From: VRUE01 sp963716245
GTDB lineage: Bacteria; Actinomycetota; Thermoleophilia; Solirubrobacterales; 70-9
DNA length: 64,000 nucleotides
NCBI GenBank assembly: GCA_963716245.1
Contig: OY970300.1
Location: 372,001-436,000, forward strand
Direction: 5' to 3'
Shown here one piece after another: positions 1 through 7,442 of this stretch. The translations under genes were made by a program, and so were the position numbers. The first letter of the stretch is position 1, and each line of letters begins with the position of its first letter. Below the pieces are notes generated by a model. It worked only from the letters and a program-made list of their open reading frames with translations, searched no databases and had not been told where the DNA came from.

Positions 1-627
1 ATCTACGAGGTGCCCAAGGACGAGCTCTTCCTGGTCGGGACCTCGGAGGTCCCGCTGGCCGCGATGCACGCCGACCAGATCCTCGACGCCGAGCAGCTGC
101 CGCTGCGCTACGCCGGCTTCTCTCCCTGCTTCCGCCGCGAGGCGGGCGCCGCCGGCCGCGACACGCGCGGCATCTTCCGCGTCCACCAGTTCGACAAGGT
201 CGAGATGTTCTCGTTCGTCGAGCCCTCGGAGTCGGCGGCCGAGCACGAGCGCCTGCTGGCGATCGAGGAGCGGATCCTCGCCGAGCTGGAGATCCCCTAC
301 CGCGTCGTCAACGTCGCCGCCGGCGACCTCGGCGCCCCCGCGGCGAAGAAGTACGACTGCGAGGCCTGGATCCCGAGCCAGGGGCGCTACCGCGAGCTGA
401 CCTCGTGCTCGAACACGACCGACTACCAGGCGCGGCGGCTCGCGTGTAGGTATCGACCCGCCGACGGCGAAGCACCGCAGGCAGTGCACACCTTGAACGG
501 GACGGCGGTAGCCGTGGGGCGGACGATGATCGCGCTGATCGAGAACCGGCAGGATCGGGACGGCGGATTCACCCTGCCCGGTGCTTTGCATCGCTACGGC
601 GCCCCTGAGAAGATCGGCCCACCATGA
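1..627 (+). CDS. serS: Seryl-tRNA synthetase, C-terminal part (5' truncated by window edge)
   Basis: This is the catalytic core of a class II seryl-tRNA synthetase, which charges tRNA-Ser with serine in the cytoplasm. The reading frame is open from base 1, so the N-terminal coiled-coil arm lies outside the window. Motif 2 (FRREAGAAGRDTRGIFRVHQF) and motif 3 near the end (LNGTAVAVGRTMIALIENRQ) are both clear, as are LVGTSEVPL and the RELTSCSNTTDYQARR segment. The gene ends at TGA 625-627 and shares ATGA with the start of the response regulator, suggesting translational coupling. The tail after motif 3 is slightly longer than usual (ending APEKIGPP). Confidence 0.96.
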   Translation: MYEVPKDELFLVGTSEVPLAAMHADQILDAEQLPLRYAGFSPCFRREAGAAGRDTRGIFRVHQFDKVEMFSFVEPSESAAEHERLLAIEERILAELEIPYRVVNVAAGDLGAPAAKKYDCEAWIPSQGRYRELTSCSNTTDYQARRLACRYRPADGEAPQAVHTLNGTAVAVGRTMIALIENRQDRDGGFTLPGALHRYGAPEKIGPP

Positions 628-1283
628 GCATGAGCCTGCGGGAGGCCAAGCGGGTCGTCCTCTGCGACGACCACGAGATCGTCCGCGATGCGATCAAATC
701 CCGGGTGGCCGACATGAACAGCCTGCAGATCGTCGGCGAGGCGGCCGACGGCCGCGCCGTGGTCGACGTCGTCAAGGAGCTCGAGCCCGACGTGCTGATC
801 ATCGACGTCGAGATGCCCAAGCGCGACGGCATCGAGGCGACCAAGGAGGTGCTGAAGGCACGGCCGAAAACCAAGGTGATCATCTTCACCGCGCACGCCC
901 AGCCCGACCTGCTCGCGTTGGCGCTGCGGGCCGGTGCCTCCGGCTACGTCCTCAAGTCGGCGCCCGCCGAGGACATCGCGCGGGCGGTGAAAGCCGTCAC
1001 CGGCGGCAGCACCTTCCTTGGCGGCGACTTCGCCGGCGGCAAGCCGGCCGAGGTCGAACGGCTGCTGATGCTCTCGCCACGCGAGCGCCAGATCCTCGAG
1101 CTGCTCGCCGAGGGGCTGCGCGTCAAAGAGATCGCCGAAACGCTCGAGCTGAGCCCGGCGACCGTCCACACCCACGTCCGCAACGCGATCAAGAAGCTCA
1201 AAGTCGACACGCGCACCGAGGCGGTCGCGCTCGCCGTTCGCTTCAGCTACCTCGGCGTCGTCGCCAAGGGCCCCGCGAGATAG
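624..1283 (+). CDS. NarL/FixJ-family response regulator
   Basis: A 219-residue two-component response regulator with an N-terminal receiver domain (about 10-130) and a C-terminal LuxR-type helix-turn-helix (about 150-212). The receiver has the acidic pair D15/D16, the likely phospho-acceptor D61 (LIIDVEMPKRDG), T89 and K111. The HTH shows LSPRERQILELLAEGLRVKEIAETL followed by SPATVHTHVRN. The ATG overlaps the serS stop as ATGA, so it is probably read from the serS message. No histidine kinase is adjacent, so its partner is elsewhere (orphan regulator). Its targets cannot be told from the sequence. It converges on msrB with one base between the stop codons. Confidence 0.93.
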   Translation: MSMSLREAKRVVLCDDHEIVRDAIKSRVADMNSLQIVGEAADGRAVVDVVKELEPDVLIIDVEMPKRDGIEATKEVLKARPKTKVIIFTAHAQPDLLALALRAGASGYVLKSAPAEDIARAVKAVTGGSTFLGGDFAGGKPAEVERLLMLSPRERQILELLAEGLRVKEIAETLELSPATVHTHVRNAIKKLKVDTRTEAVALAVRFSYLGVVAKGPAR

Positions 1284-1284
1284 A

Positions 1285-1734
1285 TCAGGCGGCGCTTCCT
1301 CCGCTTCGCGTCCGGGAGCGCCTTGGCTCATCGCGGTCGAGCTCCAGCGCGCAGCCGTTGATGCAGTAGCGCTGTCCGCCCCGCTCCGGCGGGCCGTCGT
1401 CGAAGACGTGGCCGAGGTGGGCGTCGCAGTGCTTGCAGACGACCTCGGTGCGGCGCATGAAGTGGCTGTTGTCCGGTCGCAGCTCGACGTGCTCGAGGTT
1501 GGCCGGCTCGGTGAAGCTCGGCCATCCGGTGCCCGAGTCGAACTTCGTGTCGGAGGAGAACAGCTCGGTGCCGCAGCACGCGCAGCGGTAGGTGCCCTCG
1601 GCCTTCTCGTCCCAGTACGGCCCGCTGAAGGCGCGCTCCGTCCCGCCCTTCCGGGTCACCTCGTACTGTTCGGGCGTGAGCTCCCGGCGCCACTCCTCGT
1701 CGCTTTTTCGGAGCCTCGCGGCTTTCTCGGTCAT
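1285..1734 (-). CDS. msrB: Peptide-methionine (R)-S-oxide reductase MsrB
   Basis: A 149-residue MsrB, which reduces methionine-R-sulfoxide in oxidised proteins. Zinc-binding pairs are visible at C51/C54 (CACC) and C100/C103 (CKHC), the family core is GTGWPSF, and the catalytic cysteine is C124 in RYCING. I chose ATG 1734 because it is preceded by GAAAGGAGCGCG, a strong ribosome-binding site, and the protein then has normal family length; the frame is open further upstream, but that sequence has no MsrB homology. The residue after the RYCIN motif is glycine then cysteine (RYCINGCALEL) where many family members have serine and alanine, so C128 is a possible resolving cysteine. The first 59 bases are antisense to the start of the CAP-domain gene. 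Confidence 0.94.
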   Translation of the reverse strand: MTEKAARLRKSDEEWRRELTPEQYEVTRKGGTERAFSGPYWDEKAEGTYRCACCGTELFSSDTKFDSGTGWPSFTEPANLEHVELRPDNSHFMRRTEVVCKHCDAHLGHVFDDGPPERGGQRYCINGCALELDRDEPRRSRTRSGGSAA

Positions 1735-2302
1735 CGCGCTCCTTTCGTCTGCCTTCCAGGTTACGGACCCGGTCTCGGCTGCCGCGCCGGCCGATTCGAG
1801 TGGCGCCGCGCTGCCGCCGATCGGCCGCGGCCTGGACGCCCTCGTCGCGTCCGCAACCGCCTGCCCCGGCCAGTCCGACGCGGGCGCGCCGGCCGCCGCC
1901 CAGGAGCGGGCGATGCGCTGCCTGACCAACTTCGCCCGCCGCCGCGCCGGCCGCGCGCCGCTGCTCGGCCTCGCCCCACTCGCCCGCTCCGCCGGGCACA
2001 AGTCCCGCGACATCCTCCGCTGCGACGACTTCGACCACGAAGCCTGCGGGCGCGACTTCGCCTACTGGATGGAGCGGGTCGGCTACCTCGACGGCGCCTG
2101 CCGCAGCGGCGAGAACATCGCCCTCGGCAGCGGTGCGCACGCCACGCCGCGGGCGATCTTCCGCGCCTGGATCGGCTCGCCCGGCCACAGGCGCAACATC
2201 CTCGGCCCCTATCGCGACTTCGGCGTCGGCCTCGGCATCGGAGCGCTCGACGGCGACGGCGGCGTCCACGTCTGGACCCAGCACTTCGGCACCCGCTGCT
2301 GA
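1676..2302 (+). CDS. Secreted CAP-domain (SCP/YkwD-like) protein
   Basis: A secreted protein with one CAP domain (residues about 60-205). Motifs include the His in AGHKSRDIL, GENIALGSG, and the signature AWIGSPGHRRNIL, then VHVWTQHFG. CAP proteins are extracytoplasmic; their biochemical role in bacteria is poorly defined. No ATG, GTG or TTG is in frame between 1676 and the domain, so the start must be GTG 1676 or ATG 1592. GTG 1676 gives a good signal peptide (MSSRRHSSSLFRSLAAFSVI, then ALLSSA). Either start puts the 5' end antisense to msrB, so the two divergent genes overlap. No clear ribosome-binding site precedes GTG 1676. Cysteines in the domain suggest disulfides outside the cell. Confidence 0.82.
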   Translation: MSSRRHSSSLFRSLAAFSVIALLSSAFQVTDPVSAAAPADSSGAALPPIGRGLDALVASATACPGQSDAGAPAAAQERAMRCLTNFARRRAGRAPLLGLAPLARSAGHKSRDILRCDDFDHEACGRDFAYWMERVGYLDGACRSGENIALGSGAHATPRAIFRAWIGSPGHRRNILGPYRDFGVGLGIGALDGDGGVHVWTQHFGTRC

Positions 2303-2337
2303 GCGCGCCACGCCCCGAGCGCCGAGCGTCCGAGAGG

Positions 2338-2387
2338 GACGTGCCGCTACTTGACCACCTATAGGGTGGGTCAACTAGCGGCACGTC
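2338..2387. terminator. Long bidirectional hairpin between CAP and MFS genes
   Basis: Arms GACGTGCCGCTA (2338-2349) and TAGCGGCACGTC (2376-2387) are perfectly complementary, with an inner stem TTGACC/GGGTCAA around a central TATA. It lies between convergent genes and contains the stop codon of the MFS gene, so it probably ends transcription from both sides. There is no U-tract on the plus strand. Confidence 0.7.
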
Positions 2388-3553
2388 TCGGCGAGCAGAG
2401 ACCTGCCGCGCACCGAGATCGCCAGCGCGATCGTCGCCATCGAGACCAGCGCGATCGCTGCGGAGAAGAGGAACGCTCCCTCGTAGCCGACCAACGCCGC
2501 GGCCAGGCCGGCGAGCGGCGCTCCGATCCCGATCCCGGCGTCGAAGAAGGCGGTGAAGGTGCCCAGCGCGGCGCCGCGCTTCGACTCCGGCACGCGGCCG
2601 ACGACGATCACCGAGAGGGAGGGGTAGAGCAGTGAGAAGGCCGCGCCCATCGCCAGCGCCCCCGCGATCGCGACCGCGAAGCTCTGGGCGAGCGCCATCG
2701 TCGCCAGGCCGACCGCCTCGACCGCCGCCGCCGCGGTCGCGACCCGGGCCGGGCCGATCCGGTCGGGCAGGTCGCCGCCGACCAGGCGGGTCAGCACGAC
2801 CATCGTCGCGAAGGCGCCGAACACCGTCGCGCCGTGCCCGATGCCGCGCGCGTCGAGGTGGAGGACGACGAAGGAGGCGACCGTCGCGTAGCCGAACGAG
2901 GCAAGCGCCAGCGCGGTGCCGGGGCGGATCGCCTCGCGGGCGATCAGGGGGTGCCGCTCGACGGCGGCGCCGCCGGGGCGGTAGGGGTCCGGCAGCCGCA
3001 GGGCGACGATCGCGCCGACCAGCGGCGCCGCGCCGGCGAAGATCCAAACGGCGGTGTAGCCGGAGGCGTTGAGGAGCAGCTCGCCGACCAGCGGCCCGAC
3101 GCTGAGCCCCGACCAGACAGCGAGGCCGTAGAGGCCGATCACCCGGCCGCGCCGCTCCGGCGGCGCGATGTCGACGATCCAGGCCGAGCCGGCGGTGAAC
3201 ACGGTTCCCTCGCCTGCGCCGAGCAGCAGCCGGGCGGCGATCAGCCCCGGCACGCCGAGCGGCAGCAGGTAGAGGAAGCCGGCGGCGGCGACGACCGCCG
3301 AGCCGAGCAGCACCGCCGGCTTGCGCCCGCGGCGATCGGCGAGCCGCCCGGAGAACGGGCGCAGCAGCAGGCCGGTGACCGCGTAGGAGCCGATCACCAC
3401 TCCGACCGCGACGTTGCCCGCGTCGAGTGGGCCGTGCACGTAGCGGGGCAGGACGGGGAGCACGGCGCCGACGGCGACCAGTCCGGCGAAGGTGACGGCG
3501 AAGACCCCGGCGAAGGCGACGCCCGGGCGATGCCGGTCCGCGGGCGGGCTCAT
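2375..3553 (-). CDS. MFS transporter, drug/metabolite efflux type
   Basis: A 392-residue inner-membrane transporter of the major facilitator superfamily with about 12 membrane segments. The cytoplasmic loop motif between helices 2 and 3 is GRLADRRGRKPAVLL, typical of proton-coupled efflux carriers, and a second-half counterpart is GGDLPDRIGPARV. The substrate is unknown. ATG 3553 overlaps the TGA of the upstream phosphatase gene (ATGA), so the two form a coupled operon. It could export a product of, or toxin related to, the phosphatase or the nearby P450, but nothing in the sequence shows that. Its stop codon lies inside the terminator hairpin at 2338-2387. Confidence 0.9.
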   Translation of the reverse strand: MSPPADRHRPGVAFAGVFAVTFAGLVAVGAVLPVLPRYVHGPLDAGNVAVGVVIGSYAVTGLLLRPFSGRLADRRGRKPAVLLGSAVVAAAGFLYLLPLGVPGLIAARLLLGAGEGTVFTAGSAWIVDIAPPERRGRVIGLYGLAVWSGLSVGPLVGELLLNASGYTAVWIFAGAAPLVGAIVALRLPDPYRPGGAAVERHPLIAREAIRPGTALALASFGYATVASFVVLHLDARGIGHGATVFGAFATMVVLTRLVGGDLPDRIGPARVATAAAAVEAVGLATMALAQSFAVAIAGALAMGAAFSLLYPSLSVIVVGRVPESKRGAALGTFTAFFDAGIGIGAPLAGLAAALVGYEGAFLFSAAIALVSMATIALAISVRGRSLLAETCR

Positions 3554-4335
3554 CGGACCAAGTCGGCGAGGGTCGCGACGACGTGGTCGGGAGCCGGCGA
3601 GGCGACCTCCGCCTCCTCGCGCGAGGTCGCGCCGGTGAGCACCAGGATCGTCTCCAGCCCGGCCCGCCGCCCGCCCTCGATGTCGGACGCGATGCGGTCG
3701 CCGACGATCGCGACGCGGTTCGCCCGCGGGATCAGCGCCCTCGCTTGGTCGAAGAGATGAGGCTCCGGCTTGCCGCCGGTCTCGGCGCGCTTGCCGGAGG
3801 CGGTCTCGACGGCCGCGAGGGTCGCTCCCGTGCCAGGCCATGCGCCTCCCGGCATCGGCAGGGTCGGATCGCGGCTGGTCCCGAAGAGGATCGCGCCGGC
3901 CTGCAGGGCGCGGGTTGCGGTGAGCAGCTCCGCATAGTCGAACTCGCGGTGGGCGGAGACGACCACGGCATCGGCGGAGTGAGCGGCCTCGCCGTCGAGC
4001 AGCTCCAGCCCGGCCGCCGCGACCGTCTCCTTGAAGCCCGGCGCCCCGATCACGTAGGCGGTTCCGCCGGGTCCGACTCGCTCCGCCGCCAGCCGTGCGG
4101 TCGCCGCTCCTCCGGTCAGGACGCGGTCGTCGGCGGTCTCGACCCCGGCCCTGCGCAGCCGGGCCGCGTACTCGGCCGGCTGCTTCACCGAGTTGTTGGT
4201 GACGAAGACGATCTCCATCCCGCCGGCCAGCAGGTCCCCCAGCGTCTCGACCGCGCCGGGGACCAGCTCGCGTCCCACCCAGACGACCCCGTCGAGGTCG
4301 ACCAGCAAGCCGTCGAATTGGTCCGCCAGCGCCAT
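3550..4335 (-). CDS. NagD-like HAD-IIA phosphatase
   Basis: A 261-residue haloacid dehalogenase-superfamily phosphatase of subclass IIA (NagD/AraL/phosphoglycolate phosphatase group). Motif I is DLDGVVW with nucleophile D13 and acid/base D15; motif II is FVTNNS; motif IV is IVGDRIASDIEGG near the C-terminus; KPEPHLF gives the motif III lysine. The cap domain sits between motifs II and III. These enzymes act on small phosphorylated metabolites; the exact substrate is not predictable. It is the first gene of a two-gene operon with the MFS transporter. Confidence 0.9.
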   Translation of the reverse strand: MALADQFDGLLVDLDGVVWVGRELVPGAVETLGDLLAGGMEIVFVTNNSVKQPAEYAARLRRAGVETADDRVLTGGAATARLAAERVGPGGTAYVIGAPGFKETVAAAGLELLDGEAAHSADAVVVSAHREFDYAELLTATRALQAGAILFGTSRDPTLPMPGGAWPGTGATLAAVETASGKRAETGGKPEPHLFDQARALIPRANRVAIVGDRIASDIEGGRRAGLETILVLTGATSREEAEVASPAPDHVVATLADLVR

Positions 4336-4376
4336 CGGCGGTCAGGCTATCGGCGCCCCCGCCCCGATCGCCGAGT

Positions 4377-4565
4377 GTGGGATCGACCACACTGCGGCGG
4401 GGCCGGCCGAACAGGCGGTACGGTGCCGGGCGTGAGCGCGAACGGCCACCGGTCGGCCAGCTGATCGCGATGCTGGTCTTCGCGGCGTTCTGCGGCGTCC
4501 TCGCCGCGATCCCGCCGGCGCGCCCGCGCCTCGCGCCTCAACGTGCTGGAGTCGCTCCAGTATGA
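4377..4565 (+). CDS. Possible small single-pass membrane protein
   Basis: A 62-codon frame with one plausible membrane helix (VGQLIAMLVFAAFCGVLAAI) and a basic, proline-rich tail. Its TGA overlaps the ATG of the P450 gene (ATGA), which is the kind of overlap seen in real coupled genes. The N-terminal half looks like non-coding GC-rich sequence and there is no clear ribosome-binding site, so it may be a chance frame or start at the internal ATG near 4470. The rest of the 4336-4561 gap shows nothing else recognisable. Confidence 0.28.
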   Translation: MGSTTLRRGRPNRRYGAGRERERPPVGQLIAMLVFAAFCGVLAAIPPARPRLAPQRAGVAPV

Positions 4566-5857
4566 GTGAGGGCCTGCCCCCGGGACCGCGGCTGCCGAAG
4601 GCGGTCCAGACCGCGATCTGGTCACGCCAGGCGCGGCGCCTGCTCTTCGCCTGTCAGGAGCGCTACGGGGACATGTTCACGCTGCGCATCGCCTACGAAG
4701 GCAACTGGGTGATGCTCGCCGACCCCGAGGCGGTCAAGCAGGTCTTCACCGGCGATCCGCGCGTCTTCCACGCCGGCGAGGGCAACCAGATCCTCGAACC
4801 GTTCCTCGGGCCCAACTCGATCCTCGTCCTCGACGAGAAGCCGCACATCGGCCAGCGCCGGCTGCTGCTGCCTCCCTTCCACGGCGAGCGCATGCAGGCC
4901 TACCGCGAGACGATGCGCGATATCGCCGCGCGGGAGATCGAGAGCTGGCCGACCGGCACCCCCTACAAGCTGCGGCCACGGATGCAGGCGATCACGCTGG
5001 AGATCATCCTGCGCACGGTCTTCGGGGTGCGCGAGGGGGAGAGCCTCACCGAGCTGCGCGGCGCGCTGCGCGACTTCCTCGACCTGACGACCAACCCGCG
5101 CGTCCTGCTCCCGGTGCTCCTCGTCGGCCCGCACCGGGTGAAGCGGCTACCGGCGCTGCGCCGCCGGATCGAGCGCGTCGACCGCCTGATCCACGCCGAG
5201 ATCCGCGAGCGACGCAACGCCGGGGACTTGGAGGAGCGCGACGACATCCTCTCGATGCTCGTCGCCGCCCGGCACGAGGACGGCAGCCCGATGAGCGACG
5301 CCGAGATCCGCGACGAGCTGCTGACCCTGCTCGTCGCCGGCCACGAGACGACTGCGACCTCGCTGGCCTGGGCGATGGAGCGGCTCTGCCGCCACCCCGA
5401 GAAGCTCGACCGTCTCCGCGCCGAGGTCGAAGCGGGCTCGGACGCCTACCTGACCGCGACGATCCAGGAGACGCTGCGGCTGCGCCCGGTGATCTCGATC
5501 GTCGTCCGCCGCCTCACCGAGCCGGTCGAGATCGGCGGCTGGGAGCTGCCCGCCGGGGTGGCGGTCACGCCCTGCGTCTACCTGGTCCACCGCAACCCGG
5601 AGGTCTACCCCGAGCCGGATCGCTTCCTGCCCGAGCGCTTCCTCGACAACCCGCCCGGCACCTACACCTGGATCCCCTTCGGGGGCGGCGTCCGTCGCTG
5701 CCTCGGCGCCTCCTTCGCCCAGTTCGAGATGGCCGTCGTGCTCGAGGAGCTGGTCAGCCGCCGCGAGATCCGCCCGGCCAAGCCAGCGCCGGAGCGAGTC
5801 TTCCGCCGCGCGATCACCGAGACGCCGCGCCACGACGCCGAGGTGGTCCTCAGCTGA
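4562..5857 (+). CDS. Cytochrome P450
   Basis: A 431-residue soluble bacterial P450, a heme mono-oxygenase needing ferredoxin-type electron donors that are not encoded nearby. The I-helix oxygen-activation motif is AGHETT (259-264), the K-helix ExxR is E303-R306 (ETLRLRP), the PERF-type motif is PDRFLPERFL, and the heme ligand is C380 in FGGGVRRCLG. No membrane anchor is present. Overall style resembles the CYP110/CYP4-like bacterial group that often acts on fatty or terpenoid substrates; that is a loose guess. It converges on an FAD monooxygenase gene nine bases away, so two oxygenases are adjacent but on opposite strands. Confidence 0.95.
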   Translation: MSEGLPPGPRLPKAVQTAIWSRQARRLLFACQERYGDMFTLRIAYEGNWVMLADPEAVKQVFTGDPRVFHAGEGNQILEPFLGPNSILVLDEKPHIGQRRLLLPPFHGERMQAYRETMRDIAAREIESWPTGTPYKLRPRMQAITLEIILRTVFGVREGESLTELRGALRDFLDLTTNPRVLLPVLLVGPHRVKRLPALRRRIERVDRLIHAEIRERRNAGDLEERDDILSMLVAARHEDGSPMSDAEIRDELLTLLVAGHETTATSLAWAMERLCRHPEKLDRLRAEVEAGSDAYLTATIQETLRLRPVISIVVRRLTEPVEIGGWELPAGVAVTPCVYLVHRNPEVYPEPDRFLPERFLDNPPGTYTWIPFGGGVRRCLGASFAQFEMAVVLEELVSRREIRPAKPAPERVFRRAITETPRHDAEVVLS

Positions 5858-5866
5858 GCCGCCCGT

Positions 5867-6994
5867 TCAGCCGGGCCCGACCACCGAGTCGAGCTGCCGC
5901 ATCCGAATCGCCTCCGGCGTGAGCGCCATCGCTCGATCGCGCAGGGAGCGCAGCATCGTCGAGCGCACGTGGATCAGCTTGCCGATGCGGTGCGAGAGCC
6001 GCACCGCATGGTTCGCCCGCTTCCGCCTGCGAGCCTCGTAGAGCTCCAGCGCAGAGGGGGCGTCGGGCTCGGTGGCAAGTGCCTCGCCGACCGCCCCGGC
6101 GTCCTCGATCGCCTGGCAGGCGCCCTGCCCTAGGAAGGGCAGCATCGGGTGAGCCGCGTCGCCCAGGAGGCCGATCCGCCCACGCACCCAGGACCGGCTC
6201 GGTGGGCGGTCGCGGAGGTCATGCCTGAGCACGGCCGACGGCGGTGTCGCACGGATCAGGGCGGTGACCTCAGGCGCCCAATCCGAGAACCGCTCGATCA
6301 GGGCCGGGATCGGGTCGTCCTCTGCCGGCTCACCGCCGTCGGTCGGCCTGGTCGCGTACCAGTAGATCCGCCCTCGGTCGATTGGCACCACGCCGAAGGC
6401 CGACCGTCGCCCCCAGTACTCGCCCGCGGGCAGGTCTCCCTCCCAACCGACGACAGCCCGGTAGGCCAGCAGGCCGCTGTGTCGCGGCGGCTCGGCTCCC
6501 CAGAGGGCCGCTCGGACGGTCGAGTCGACGCCGTCCGCGCCGATCAGGAGGTCGCCGCGGAAGACCTCGCCTCCTCGCGCTTCGGCCAGGACCTCGTCGC
6601 CGTCCTCCTCGACCCGCACGATCTCCACGCCGGTATCGACCAGCTCCTCCATGCCGTCCCCGAGCAGCGCCTCCAGGAGGGTCGCTCTGTGTACGACCAC
6701 CATCGGGGCCCCATACCGCGATTCGATCGCCGCGGGGTCGGCGGGCGCGATCGTGCGGCCGTCGGAGCGCATGATGCCGCCGTTGGGGGGAGCACCGTGG
6801 GAGGCGACCATTCCCTCCAGGCCGAGCCGAGACAGCACGCTGGTCGCATTCGGCCAGAGGCTGATCCCGGCGCCGAGCGGCTCGAGGCTCGGCGCCCGCT
6901 CCAAGATGCGCACGTCGAAGCCCGCCAGGCGCAGCACCCGGCCGACCGCCAGTCCTCCTATGCCGGCCCCGACGACCAGCGCCCTACCGCTCAT
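5867..6994 (-). CDS. FAD-dependent aromatic-type monooxygenase (PHBH/UbiH fold)
   Basis: A 375-residue group A flavoprotein monooxygenase. The Rossmann GAGIGG motif is at residues 9-14, followed by the acidic end of strand 2 (ILERAP). The middle DG motif is LLIGADGVDS and the GD motif that contacts FAD is GLLGDAAHPMLPFLGQGACQ. These enzymes use NAD(P)H and oxygen to hydroxylate small aromatic or polyene substrates; salicylate hydroxylase-like and FAD-dependent urate hydroxylase-like proteins are the closest in appearance. The ATG at 6994 gives the motif at the expected N-terminal distance. The ALDH remnant directly upstream suggests this was once part of a catabolic cluster. Confidence 0.92.
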   Translation of the reverse strand: MSGRALVVGAGIGGLAVGRVLRLAGFDVRILERAPSLEPLGAGISLWPNATSVLSRLGLEGMVASHGAPPNGGIMRSDGRTIAPADPAAIESRYGAPMVVVHRATLLEALLGDGMEELVDTGVEIVRVEEDGDEVLAEARGGEVFRGDLLIGADGVDSTVRAALWGAEPPRHSGLLAYRAVVGWEGDLPAGEYWGRRSAFGVVPIDRGRIYWYATRPTDGGEPAEDDPIPALIERFSDWAPEVTALIRATPPSAVLRHDLRDRPPSRSWVRGRIGLLGDAAHPMLPFLGQGACQAIEDAGAVGEALATEPDAPSALELYEARRRKRANHAVRLSHRIGKLIHVRSTMLRSLRDRAMALTPEAIRMRQLDSVVGPG

Positions 6995-7009
6995 CGGGGC
7001 AGCCTATGG

Positions 7010-7375
7010 CTAGGAGGGCGCCGGCTCCACGTGGACGACCTTGGTGGCCGTCAGCTCGCCTAGCAGCTCGGGGCCGTAGCCGTAGCCCATGCCGCTATGC
7101 CCCGCGGGGCTGCGCCGCGCCGCCGGGCGCGCCGCCCCAGACTGCGTTCACCTTCACCGTCCCGGCGTCGAGCCCTGCGCTTCGCGGGCTGCGGCGACGG
7201 CCTCTCCGACCGTCGCCGCATCACCCGCTGGGATCCACCTGATCGGCTCGCCCGTCGACGGATCGAGGGCGGCGATGCCGGCGTCGCCGGCATCCAACTC
7301 GGTGCCCCTGTTGGTGGCGGTCTTGGCGACTGCGCCCCTGGGAGGGGAGGGCGCCTCCGTCGCCGCAACCTTCAT
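7010..7375 (-). pseudogene. Aldehyde dehydrogenase remnant (internally deleted, frameshifted)
   Basis: Two ends of one aldehyde dehydrogenase survive without its middle. Reading leftwards from ATG 7375, the first frame gives an ALDH N-terminus (ALDPSTGEPIRWIPAGDAAT, then VGEAVAAAREAQ). About base 7185 the similarity moves one frame over into the ALDH C-terminal segment GLDAGTVKVNAVWGGAPGGA, ending at a stop near 7090. It then shifts again to GHSGMGYGYGPELLGEL followed by TATKVVHVE, ending at TAG 7012-7010. The roughly 350 residues containing the catalytic Cys and Glu are absent. The deletion plus two frame changes make it non-functional. It could have partnered with the FAD monooxygenase downstream. 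Confidence 0.8.
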
Positions 7376-7442
7376 GTTGCGGGCTTACCCGCGCCGCAAC
7401 GCGCCGAAACGTTCGGCCTTCGGTCGCTAACGCCCGCTTAAC

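Noticed and set aside
7060..7441. Several overlapping short open frames on both strands in the ALDH remnant region.
   Set aside because: They are frames of the decayed gene or its complement; only the ALDH-like segments have recognisable sequence.
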